A stretch of DNA of 64,000 nucleotides from Calliopsis andreniformis (Eukaryota > Arthropoda > Insecta > Hymenoptera > Andrenidae), in NCBI RefSeq assembly GCF_051401765.1, contig NC_135073.1, positions 2,666,001 to 2,730,000 on the forward strand, written 5' to 3'. This document shows, piece by piece, positions 12,061 to 23,528 of the stretch. Position 1 is the first letter of the stretch. The number at the start of each line of letters is the position of its first letter. Below the pieces are notes generated by a model. The model did not search any database. It was given only the letters and a program-made list of their open reading frames with translations, and was not told the origin of the DNA. The translations under genes were made by a program, and so were the position numbers.

Positions 12061-13062
12061 TAAGTATGCTGACAAATTAATGCTTGACAAATTTATGTAC
12101 TTTATTACACCAATTGTTTTTCTGGAATTTTTCTTAAATTAGTTAAAGCCACTTTAAATATTTAACTAAAATATTTTACAAACAATGTATTTATAAGTAT
12201 TGGCCTGTACGATTTATATTCTTAAAAGAAAGTTGTACATGTAATTACTATTTATAATTTCTTATAATATACTTCTAGGTGTCAAAAGTTCAATTACTAT
12301 TATTATTATTACTACTAATACAGTATTTTTCCCTTATAAGTTCCTTGCTATCCTCTTTCTTTTATGAAATCATTTTCTATTCTTTAATAACATAAAAACA
12401 ATTCACCAAATTTTGAATTTGCCTCGAAGAGGTGTTTCTTATTACGCGAGACCTTACGTTTAACGAATTGTGAGGTTATATGGAATAAATACTGTGATGC
12501 ACTTAGCTATTATATAGTGAACAATTTAAAATTCACTCGTTTGAGGAGCTTCAATGCTTAAGGAAGTGGATTACGGAAGAAAATGGCATCGAACGAACTG
12601 TGTTTCATAAAAGAATATTATCATCATCGTAATTGTTCCTGGTAATTAGCAGACAGAGTAACTCGAGAAGTGAATGTGCATCACGGATGCGCAAATCGAT
12701 GGCTTTGGTCGAGATACAAATAGCAGAGAAGTCTCACGGGGAAGAACAATCGCCTACAAAAGACATCTTGCATACAATCTTTTGCTGGATCGTCTAACAG
12801 AAGAACTTTCACCTGTAATTTACGTCAAAGGGAAGTGAACTAACTTAGCTTCAGATAAATCAGTTTACAATTAAGTTTTCTTTCACGCTTCGTGTTCCAT
12901 TTTCTATCATTTTATTCTCTCTTCGCGGTTCGTGGGAAGCTTTCCGTTCTGCAGCCTGCTTCCGTTTCGCAACATTTGCTTATTGTTGCCCAGGCACGAA
13001 TCCTTTAGGTTCATTAATCAGTTTCCCTTGCTTCAAATACCTTTGCTTACGTATTTTTATGT

Positions 13063-13095
13063 ACAGGGTGTCTTGTAAAGGCTGATATATCTATA
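13063..13095 (+). repeat. Lone transposon terminus (TACAGGGTGTC type)
   Basis: The word tacagggtgtcttgtaaagg resembles ends of mariner-type MITEs such as the one at 35467. No opposite terminus could be paired nearby. Confidence 0.3.
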
Positions 13096-15940
13096 CATAA
13101 ACACACAAAGAATAATAAAACTGAACACACGAATGGTATTTCAATATAAATAATATTTTATTCAATACTCATAGATGAAGTAAAAAAAAATAAAATATGA
13201 AGTATTATGCACAATGCTTCGGTTTTTAATGAAAACTATAAAATTTTTATTATTATTTTTCGATTAACTTTCAAACTAGTTAATAAAAATGAAGAAATAT
13301 AATTGAAAGTAAAATTAATGTTTGAAATGAGATATTACAGTAACAGGTAAAAGAGCACATTTTCGAAAAAGAATATCAAGATCCGTCTGACGTTTATAAA
13401 CTAATGTAAAAGCTCGACTAATGAGAAAAAGGAATTTAGCGAGACGATTATTTAACATGATTAAATAAATAAAGTGAAATTAATAAACTGGTTGTTTATT
13501 ATAAAACGAAACTAGATCGTCTGATCACTTTAATGGTAAAATATATAAAGTGTATCGTATATGAAATACTTACAACTTTCTTTTAAAGAAATTTTATAGA
13601 TACTAGATGTCATATTTAATTATTTTATTTATGTAGTGTGTTTATAAAATCTTGTAGTGGAGTTTGCAGGTGTGTTCTACACCATAAATTTGAGATAAGA
13701 AGTTCTGATAAATCCTGGATTCATAATTCCTTGTTTCGTGATTATTCGACCACGTTTCGATTTTATGATCCGAAAATATAATCGTAACATTCTACTTGAT
13801 CGCCACCTCGATCTTCCGAGGTATTTCAATCTTTCGTAACGTTATTTAAACTCTGTAAGATGATTCGAATGTTGTCTACACAAGCAAGCCATTCAAAGCA
13901 TGACTCTAATTGTAAGTGACGTTTCTTGAAAACTCGATGTGTTCGTTTTTGTTTTCGTCACAATAGTACTTATTACTTAAGTTGTATGTATGTAGCTTAC
14001 TCAATTTTCTTCGTGTCTAAAAGTGGAGTTATCCTACATTTTTCGAGAAGTGCAAGGAGATCTAGGTAATAATTGGTTGCATTTCTGTCGAAGAGGAGGA
14101 ACCAGTCGAATGTGAATTCGTTTGGGAGAATGGAATCTTTTCTTCTTGATGAAGTAAGGAAGAAAACTGTAACTGTTAATTTATTTAATTTCTAAAAACT
14201 AGGAAATAATTGACCAACGTCTCGTTGAGTTCATGGTTGGCCATGGTACTTATCTAAAATGTCTCGGTCTGAAAGTTTATTTCGGTTTAATGAAAGTTTT
14301 ATACATGGATCAAAATTTGCGGGTTGGTATTCAAAACATTATATGTACATTCTTTATGCTCATAAATAAAGGTTAATCATTATTATTTAATTACAAAATG
14401 AAAAATGTTAAATACAATGAATACAAAAGAAGAACATGACTAATGTAGGTAAATGAATTAATGTACACATCAATTATATATACGTTGTAAATAATCTGTA
14501 CAATAAGTATGTAGAAACAACATTATCTTACAATAATGTAAGCAAAATCAACATAAATAATACAAAACAAATATGATATAAGATAGATACTAAGTAGAAT
14601 AAATAATGTATTACATTTGGTACGGTAATCGCATACTTTCATCATGTTAAAGAAGATGATTATGGATTTCACAACCGAGTGCTTAATTGCTGCGTCAAGC
14701 AGTTGATACCAACGTGTTACATATTATATAGGTATGTATGTATGTTTAAAAAAGTAAAACATGCGAAGTAATTTTAATTGTTAATATATCGTAAACTACT
14801 TGTGATTGGTGACTGAAAGAGTTATTATCGCGTATTTACCTTAATGAGTTCTACGAACCAACAGCAGCTCACTAAAAAGTGAGGATTATTTACATTTGGG
14901 GAATCCTCTTATTGTTAGTCAAAGCGACGAAAGTGACGCGGCAACTTCTTTAAGAAGGTACTTTTTTTAATTGCCTTCTAAAATGAATTATTTTCGTTTT
15001 GAGTCCCTTTTTGTTCTGTGAGACGAAACAGAAATCACTGATGTATTCTATGCTAAAATGCTGAAGAAGTACAAATACTTTCAAAACTCTGAATATATTA
15101 TTCTTACGACATAATACGACATATTTTTACGTCTAAACTTAACAATAGAGGCCATTTTAAATAGATGAAATGGTTATTTAACGAATTTTATTATTTAAAA
15201 TAATAAATACCTATTTATTTCATTTGCATCTTGTAAACTCTCAGCCAATAAGAATTTAATAAGATACCTATTTCGCAGAGGTATATGTATATTCCAATAA
15301 CTTATTCATGTAATCTGTTACCTTTCGGTTGAAACTTGATAGCACTTTCACTTTTAACCGGTATCGTTAACTTGCGAATAAAGATCAACTTCTTTATCAA
15401 TGAACTTTATAAGGTGGAAGTCTGTAAGATCCGTTTAGTAGTTTGTGTACTGTTATATTACTTCATATTATGTAATAAGAAAGGTAGCTAGTAGAATAAA
15501 CGTATATCATACATGTATATGTATATTTAAAAAAATAACAATCTAAAAGCGCGTGAACACAATTCTATTTATCGTAAAAATTTTGTTGATAATAAGCACA
15601 CTTTGAAAGCTGAGAGTCTATTGAAAAGAATTTCTGAAACAAGTAGTTACAAATTATTTGAAATAATGTATACAAAACCATTTATTGCAAGGATACAACT
15701 AGTAATTTTTTAAATGAATTATATGAATAAGAATAATTGTCGTTAAATAATTTTATTTTTTCTATCGACTTGATTAGTTTTGTATATAGTGACTGAATAT
15801 ACAGAGTGAAATATTACAAGTAAAATCAGATTTTTTTAACTGCCTCAAAAGTAAATGGAATCTGTCACATCAGAGATTTGAGGCTTTTGCGGCCTGGCAT
15901 CATACAATTCACACCTGTTGAGTCTTTCGGGTGTAGCCGT

Positions 15941-16008
15941 GTCAGTATCAGTATAGATACTGATATTTATAGGTAGTATAGATACATGCATCTGATACTA
16001 GTATCAGT
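15941..16008. repeat. Cluster of GATACTG palindromes
   Basis: Contains a stem tatcagtat-agatactgata (15946-15965) and a perfect 14-bp palindrome TGATACTAGTATCA (15993-16006), with further copies of cagtatc between them. Probably an eroded fold-back element. Confidence 0.4.
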
Positions 16009-16800
16009 GTGTCTTTCGACTCCCTAATGGAACTATCTGCAATGCTTGCGAAACGTTGGGAAAATAATTCCACAAGGATACGATTTATGCCCGAAATTCT
16101 CAACAGTGAGAATCTGTCACATGTTATATGTCCATACCTTCTTTTTTAAATCTGTATAAAAATTAATGAACACAAATATCTAATATTCGTGCATAATATT
16201 TGTTATATATTTATAATACGATGACCTTATTGGAAAATAATGTTTTTTATGCCTTTTTAACAAACAGTTTTTAAGAAAGTAAGCTGTAACAGTGTGTAAT
16301 GCGAGTACGCAAACCTAATTAGACATTCTCAAATTATATGGTTTTTAACACGCAACAGCATTTATGATTCGCCATGCGTAAAATACGTATTCTCAATGCT
16401 ATTTGTAAAATCAAAATATATATGCCGACAGTACGTATTAGTGTTAATCATGGAAGAAATGAAAATGAACGAAGCAATGGTTATTTGCGATCTAAAAACG
16501 GGTCAAAGTATTCTTATCAGTGTATCGTTTACTAATAGTAGTCTCGGGGACTTTAACCTCGTTCCTTATAAAACAAATGTTAGTTTTGTACAGAAGATAA
16601 GATAAAAAGATAATAAAATACATAAAAATAGTATCTTTATTAACATTGTTCATTTACAATTATAAATTACAAACATTTTTTGATACAAAAGTATTATTTG
16701 AGTCGCTTAGAATGTTTTGTGGACAAAAAAGAAAAATATATTATTCAAAGGTTTCTGGAAACTTTTTAAATCCAGTTTTGGTACCACCAATTTATACAAA

Positions 16801-17413
16801 GTATTCGACAAAAGATGCTGGAGACTTTAAGGTGTGATTCTACATGCTAAAATAAAATGAGAAATCAGGAATGACGAAATTGTGTTTAAGATTCTGTTTC
16901 AGACTTCAAGGTATTAATTGCTGCAAAAACGTCTAAAATTCCTGTGAAATGTGACCGACTTGGTACTTTTTTTATTGTCAGGGTGTAGGTATGTAGGTAG
17001 GTTAGACACAGCGCAGTCAGTAGAATAAGTCCCGAGTTAGAAACATTTCACGCGTATTTTAGGTGTTTTCTCAACAAATAGGATATTTGTTCATATTTAT
17101 GTGCTTATTCCCATCCCTGTGTCTTAGAATTAAAATTGTTTATAAAAAGAAATTTTTTATTGAAAATATAACATTGCTTTAAATCTTATATATTAATAAA
17201 TAGCCTAAATAAAAAAAAAAAATTATTTCTCAATGTCTGTATAAAAGCTCTTTTTTTAAAACTGATTTTAATTCAAAGGCACAGAAATAGAGACAAATAC
17301 ACTAATATCTCGGAAACGAAGCCTAAAATGTAATTTCATCTATTTTCATTTTCGTCTTATTTTAACAAATAGAATCAGCTCTTCAAATTTCTGGCACCTG
17401 TCGTCGAACATTC
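16801..17413. mobile_element. Palindromic MITE, family 1, copy C, split by an insertion
   Basis: Left half 16801 to about 17085 has gtattcgacaaaagatgctg, tctacatgctaaaataaaatg and the central cagtagaataagtcccgag. The right half resumes at about 17300 (cggaaacgaagcctaaaatg) and ends cacctgtcgtcgaacattct. Roughly 215 bp of unrelated AT-rich sequence separates the halves. Confidence 0.7.
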
Positions 17414-17447
17414 TGTTTAGAAGGTCTATGTTTACATCTTAAATTTG

Positions 17448-17505
17448 AGATATGATTATCGATGTCAAAATAAGATGAAAATCAAGAATAACGAAATTGC
17501 AGAGG
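17448..17505 (+). mobile_element. Fragment of family-1 MITE left arm
   Basis: The words gtcaaaataagatgaaaatc and aagaataacgaaattgcaga match the left-arm consensus of family 1. Only about 58 bp are recognisable, and it lies just downstream of copy C. Confidence 0.6.
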
Positions 17506-17665
17506 AACTTTTGTAAAATTAATCATTGTTATTCTTAATGACAATCGGTCATCCACCTGACATCATTGCCAACGTGAAATACGTAGCAAGAGTTATGTCA
17601 TGGGTGAGCAATGATTGTCACAGCAACTGAGCGTGTAGAGTGTTGTATAATTTTACAATATACAC

Positions 17666-17722
17666 ATATAGCTGTGTGAGGCGGCTTCTTACATCAGTGC
17701 CTATAGTAACTATTGCTTATTG
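17666..17722 (+). repeat. Partner of the short repeat at 3718
   Basis: Shares tagctgtgtgagg-ggcttcttacatcagtg with the 3718-3778 interval. Otherwise unclassified. Confidence 0.35.
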
Positions 17723-19196
17723 AACAGTAGAACTAGTCAGGTTAATGTATATGTATATTTAACGATGTGCCAAAAATACAAGCTTTCGATGAAGTATATT
17801 ATGTATAACTTACAGAAATAACACTTCTTCATATATTCTTTTAGTTTTATTCAGTATAATGCGCCTCCAACCTGGGTCGTTTACCGACATCATTTTTGTT
17901 TTTCAATTTTCTTTAAGGTGGACTTGGGTCTCTCTACCAAAAACACTTTACAAGTTTCTTTATCTAGGTTTAATGCAATTTTTCGATTCTGAACGTCATT
18001 ACACTAATTTGGAGAACATTGCATTCAATATTACTTAAATAGTAATTTTCTGCATTAAAATTTGTAATTTTATGTAAGTACTTTCTATTAGACAGTTGCA
18101 CATAATATTTACACTTTATATTTTAAATAGTAGGGTATCTTACCATTTCGATGAATTTTCGTTGTGCATAAATCACTTTATTAAATCACGTTACTTTTTT
18201 TACAAATTACATTATTGGAAATATATTTATCAGATGTATTTTTGTTATATTTTGTCTTGATATCTTCACGATAGTTTTCAAAAGTTTTCAAAGATCATAG
18301 AAGGGTATAGCATCTGATACAATGCAAAAATATAAAATGACAATAAAAAAAGTAATAAAACACAATGTTAAAATTGTAAAAAAAATATCTAAGGTATGAT
18401 ATAAATTATAGATATAAATGAAAAAAGAAAAAAGATCTGTAATTTATAAAACTGAACATAGTATCTGTAATTTAGAAAGCACAAACATACATATGGAATT
18501 TGCAAATATGTATAACCAAACTGACTTTTCCTAGTCAATATTGAAATAAATTAAGTTTAGTACCAGAAAAATGATTACTCTGTTAATAAAAAATTCCTTC
18601 ATTCGAACACTCATGTCTTCCTATAATAATATTCCTTCATTATTCAATGTACGCGAGATTCAAGTCTGAAGCATTCTTTTAATAAATACCTTTATTTTCT
18701 CCAGCAAACTACTATTAGTTCACTATTGAAATATCTCAGCAGCAACACCAACGTTATTTTTATCTAATTTTAAGCTTAAATTCTAAAGTCCTGCTACTGG
18801 GACGCAATTCAAGTATCGGGACATGCATATTTGGGTTGTCCAGTAACTAAGACATTTGACTTCTTAAGTGTCCGGATATTGGAACATTCCCTTACTTTTA
18901 TTATTACTACACTCAATAGGCGCAACCCTAAATAACAGAAATATTGAACAGATTCGAAATTCTGTTAATCAAGGTTCTACTGTATTACAATTTCGATGCG
19001 AGAGGTTCTATTTTGTCTCAGAAACTTTATCAACGCCGATAATTTCACGCTTGATGGTAGTTATACTCGTGACGGTAAAGTAATGACTCCCGAGAATGTT
19101 ACTGCTGTTCTTTCGCCGTCCCATTTCGCTACGTAATAGCATTATGGTTAGCGGGGAACGACGGATCACGGCGTTTGAACAGGTCTGTCGAGCGGA

Positions 19197-19480
19197 TCAG
19201 TGGTCGCAGAGCCTTGAACGGTACCAAACGGTACCCGCAGGAGAGAACGTCCTTCGTTCGCGCTTACGAATTCTCAGTTTGTCGCGTGTCACCGTTGCAG
19301 CAGTATCTCGCTCCTGTGATTTCGCACGCCAATTCCCCGCCGATTGAGACGGGCCGCGAGTGACAAACGAGTGAAGAACGTGAAAGTTCAGAGTGTCCCA
19401 CGCGGAAGTGGCGAGGGTGGACCAAGGCGACTTCCGGTGCCTGTTGCTTGACTGGAACGTTTTTCGAAGAGTTTCTTTCG
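19197..19480 (+). promoter_or_regulatory. Candidate promoter and noncoding first exon of the Yellow-family gene
   Basis: This is the most CpG-rich patch in the window (about 19084-19480). It contains initiator-like words TCAGTG at 19197 and TCAGTT at 19274, with no TATA box, and a plausible splice donor ttcg|gtaacg at 19481. The first coding exon of the Yellow gene downstream has an acceptor at 23199-23200, 55 bp before its ATG, so a noncoding upstream exon is required. This patch is the nearest and best candidate. Transcript data would be needed to confirm it. Confidence 0.5.
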
Positions 19481-19714
19481 GTAACGTCTTTAAAATCTGT
19501 ACCTGAGAGTCAGACTAATTTAAGTCCGTTTTTTTTAAAATTAAGTTTTATATTTTATTTTACTGCTTTCTTGTAATTTTATTAGAATAATGGAAGTTTA
19601 TTTACACTACGTAATATATAAAGTAGACTTAATAGAATAAACCACTTTTAGGGACCGTGCTTAGTCCGAAGGTTGAAAAAATGTGATTTTTGGTAATTTT
19701 TTTAAAAAAAGTAT

Positions 19715-19730
19715 GCTTGTTCGAACAAGC
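19715..19730. repeat. Perfect 16-bp palindrome
   Basis: GCTTGTTCGAACAAGC reads the same on both strands. It lies about 235 bp downstream of the candidate noncoding exon and could be a dimeric protein-binding site or transposon debris. Confidence 0.5.
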
Positions 19731-20043
19731 GTATTTTGAGGAGTACTTTATAGTTGTGTGAATAAAAAATATTAGTAAATGGGATGGATACAGTCACATT
19801 CTGCAGATTCTACTATTTAAGAGATCACGTATTTGAAATTTCAAGACAAGTTTACACTTAAATAAAGTATTTATTTTTTAAATTACACCGAGTTACCTAT
19901 TCCAGGCCCGCATGATGGGCGTTCTGTAAAGAATATTCTGTACATGTTGACCTATCCACCTACAGAAAACGTCAAAAATCGGTTTTTCTAAATCTTCTGA
20001 CTCAATATGGCTTCTTAAGTACAATGTTAACTAATCTGTGATT

Positions 20044-20193
20044 ACTCGATCGCGGATTTTTATGCATTTACAGAAAATTTAAAAACAATGTAGACTTTAT
20101 GATATATGAGGAATGAAATACGTTTTTACTCAGATTCTATTTTTTAAAATGTATCTACAAAAATTTGATTTTGTATAAAAATTCTCAGTCTCG
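20044..20193. mobile_element. MITE family 2, short copy
   Basis: Begins cgatcgcggatttttatgca and ends tgtataaaaattctcagtct, imperfect complements that match the termini of the copies at 43829 and 59187. About 150 bp, shorter than the others. Confidence 0.5.
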
Positions 20194-21508
20194 TGGTCAT
20201 ATTTGTTTTTCTGATTTCCTGAAGAATGAAAAAAAGACTTGGGTCTCTTTAACATTCAGGTGCAAAAATGTTTTCGTGTAAAAATGCAGTGTTTACGTTT
20301 GATGTACGCGAACAATGTAATTTCGCGTCGATGATGCATTTTATTAGGTTTATGTTTAATGAAGCAATGCACGTTAGTTTGTGATCCGAAATCGAAATTG
20401 AATTATTGAATGGTAGTGAAAAGTAGGATCATGCTTATAGGCAATTTTATTCGGTGTTTCGACAATTACTCGATACTAGTACATAACTAGTTTAGATTTA
20501 AATATTTCTCTGTCTCACTGATATTTTCTTACAACCGCTATTTTCATCATTCACATGATGTCACATGATATTTTAAGATGAAAAATATCATGTCATTTAG
20601 AAATAAGACCTGAGTTTTCTTAAAAAAAGAAAAAACACCGAATTAATAAATAATGTTCACACCTAATGGGATATTTAAGGTGCTTAAGTTAAGTAGGACA
20701 TAATGCCACAGTGACACATAGATATGTCGTCATAAGATTAGTTAATTGTGACAACTAGTATACTGTATTTTTTTCGTTGCTTATCTCACTTACCTAACTC
20801 TTGTCCAGTTTTCTTAATTTAATAGTCAAATTCGTAAGTTATTATAAGTCTATTAAATCTGTCATCATCATTTGTGTAAAATTCTAACAAGATCGCATGA
20901 TGCGTACAAATGCATAAAGCCTCAGTTCGGTCAATTTTATAACTGTTGCCTTGTTTAACATGACACTCTCGTGTAGAGATCGTGTAAAAGGTATTTAGGT
21001 TTCCGAGCATTCACCTTTTTACTTTTCACTTATGAATAGGCTAGGAGACTTTTGTGTACATGTGCTATGCGAAAATATGTTAAACGTATCCGAAATGCAA
21101 GTAGAAGGTGTCGGTTATAGCAGTGTATACACTGATTAAATTGTTTCAACTAATTTAATATAAAATTAGCGATGGTACGTCAGATCTTGTAATGTTTTAA
21201 AAGAAGTACATACATCCAAATTGCAATTTCATAATACTAGACTGAATAAATAAAGTATAAAATATAACTTGTGAATAAAAGGTACTGTAATGTTTGGGAT
21301 GCAATATAAAAACATTGTTGAAAGTGTAAGTTCTACTTTAATGTATTGTTACCTACGTTTCTAGCGTATTATTATCAAGCTGAACTCTAAACTAAATTAA
21401 CTGTTTATTTCTTTATTTCTGTGTCGCGTGTTCATTTCTATGCTATAAAGTGTTCATGAAAACGACTTGTGTTGTTATTAGATTTGTTTTAATCTTTATT
21501 AGATTATA

Positions 21509-22457
21509 GGGGAAGGTGGCCGAATTTGGACCACTAAAATATTTGTTATTGTAGACACGGTATTAAAATATTCTAAATATTAAAGAGAAAGCGGAAAAAA
21601 TTTTACTACTTGTGTTTTCATGATAATATAATTGATTTTTTCCAAAATATAATATACAATATTAAACAAGTAGCTTTTTATAATTGTAACATTAGTCCGT
21701 TTAAAGCAACAGGTTTCTTAGGATGGATCTTTGGTTTCCTAAATTGAATCATTGGAGTAAAGTGTAAAAATGAGTAAATATTTCTAATAATAAGTTCACA
21801 AAATATGTTACATAGATGTCAGTATACCTAATTTACAATATCTTATATTAAAAATCAACAATCTAAGCAATAATATTTTTCTAATTTTGTATCTACTCCT
21901 ATGTACGATGTATATTCCCAAGCGCAACATTTTGTGCACTTTATTACTTCCTACCTGGATCTTTTCACATACGGTATAAAACCAGACGGAATCTTTTTTT
22001 TCCTTTTGAAGTGATATTGCTTATCTAACATTCTAGCATTGCCTATATCGAACTGGTTTAATGCAAGCAACTCCTCTTTGTCCAATCTAAGCAATTTGAC
22101 CAAATAATTGAAAATATTTTACCTAACCCTAATATTAGGCAAAAATAAAAAAATGAATACAGTAAATTGTAGCTTAATAGATGTACTTGCTATATATATA
22201 TATAGTTAAAAGTCATGCTATTTACTTTAGAAAAACTAGAGAGCTTACAGTCGGATGTTAAAATATTACATTCTCACTTGTTAAAACAGACTGCATTTGT
22301 TTACTTAAACTTCAAACGGTATTATGTGATAGTGATTATTGCATTAACTAACTTAGTAAATAAACAAAGCATATTGTTTGTCAAACGGCTGCAAATTATT
22401 TATGCATTACACTGGTGGTTCAACATAGGCGTCGGTCCAAATTTGGCAAGCTTCTCC
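21509..22457 (+). mobile_element. DNA-transposon-like element of ~950 bp with GGTGGCCGAATTTGGACC ends
   Basis: Left terminus GGTGGCCGAATTTGGACC (from about 21515) is mirrored at the right end by ggtccaaatttggcaagctt. A related copy lies inverted at 11436-12060. The interior has a short ORF (22215-22460) whose predicted peptide, including LESLQSDVKILHSHLLKQT, has a counterpart in the other copy. No known transposase motif was recognised. Confidence 0.7.
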
Positions 22458-22875
22458 TAACATGGATTATCTTAAGAGAAAATCAAAACATTTTTTGTCT
22501 GTTTAGTAACATTAATTTTTTGGACGTTCTAATTGTTATAACTTAATAGTAGTTGCAAACTCATGAATGTTTCTTCTGCTAATTTATAGTATCTGGTTAA
22601 ATATTTTTAAATCCCGTATATGTAATACGAAATATTAATATTCTTATTATGCTACTGTCGAAAACATTTAGTAATGAAAAGCAAAATTTATTAGTAATTA
22701 AATAGAAAAGTCAAGTAATATATGAAAATAATTTAATATCTATTTATTTTTTAACGAATAAGTTATTATTTTTTAATAATAAGTTATCGTCGCTACATAG
22801 CACTGAAATAATAAATCTTCTGACATATCAGTTTTATTGGGCGTTATCTAATCATTATGACCCTAAATGAAACAT

Positions 22876-22954
22876 TTAACCCTTTGCACTCCGAGGTTCT
22901 TATTTTTCATTCATTTTGTCCTCTTAGAAGGGACAACCGAGTGCAAAGGGTTAA
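22876..22954. mobile_element. TTAA-flanked palindromic mini-element (piggyBac type)
   Basis: TTAA at 22876-22879 is followed by CCCTTTGCACTCCGAGG. The right side is CCGAGTGCAAAGGG and then TTAA at 22951-22954. TTAA duplications with CCC-starting inverted ends are the signature of piggyBac elements. Only 71 bp, noncoding. Confidence 0.75.
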
Positions 22955-23200
22955 GATTTCGAGTCACCATCAACCTTTCGCTCAATTATTTTACATAATG
23001 GTAAAAAATAGTTAAAATTAGATTAAGCAGATCTTTGCTATACAAGTCAGAATACCTTAATCTTAAGAAAAACATGCTGTTAGGAGCGTGTCCTTGAACA
23101 ATCATACCGTTAAGGCAAATTTGCAATTTAAATATGCAGTAGATACTCTCGTTAGACTTAGTAAGGAATGGATTAATCACATTGGAATATTAATTTGTAG

Positions 23201-23528
23201 TGTCAAGGCGCGAAAAGTCAAGGTTTTCGTCCGAGAAGGAGAAAGAACAAGAGAATGCATATCAAATGGATCGTTCCTTCTTTAACCGTGTTGCTTCAAT
23301 GCTGCTTCTGGAGGACTACCTGTGCTTCCGGTAACCTTAAGGTGGCTTTTCAATGGAAACAGCTCGAATACGAATGGCCAAACAACGAGACCAGACAACT
23401 TTTCCCAGGATACAAGCAGGAAGACAATCTTCCTCTTGGCCTTGAAGTGACGGACACAAGGATCTTCGTAACAGTGCCGAGATGGAGGCTCGGTGTAGCT
23501 GCCAGCTTGAATTATTTCTACGCCAATG
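23201..23528 (+). CDS. Yellow-family exon 1 of the coding part (CDS from 23255)
   Basis: The exon starts after acceptor taatttgtag (ends 23200), has 54 bp of 5' UTR, and the ATG at 23255. It encodes residues 1-91: signal peptide and the [10 protein letters not shown] to ASLNYFYAN segment. The donor is gtgagt at 23529, phase 1. Confidence 0.9.

Larger units (their letters stand above)
4651..19196. other. 14.5-kb intergenic region, no supported protein gene
   Basis: Between malectin and the Yellow 5' exon I could not recognise a coding exon. The region holds several mobile elements listed separately, a CpG-richer patch at 9250-9620, and somewhat less AT-rich noncoding stretches at 6300-7030, 7400-7660, 12540-13050 and 13760-14280 that could be regulatory or unrecognised repeats. 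ORFs here are short and show no family features. Confidence 0.5.

Noticed and set aside
19084..19363. ORFs of 83 and 62 codons in the CpG-rich patch
   Set aside because: These are composition effects in a probable noncoding exon and promoter.
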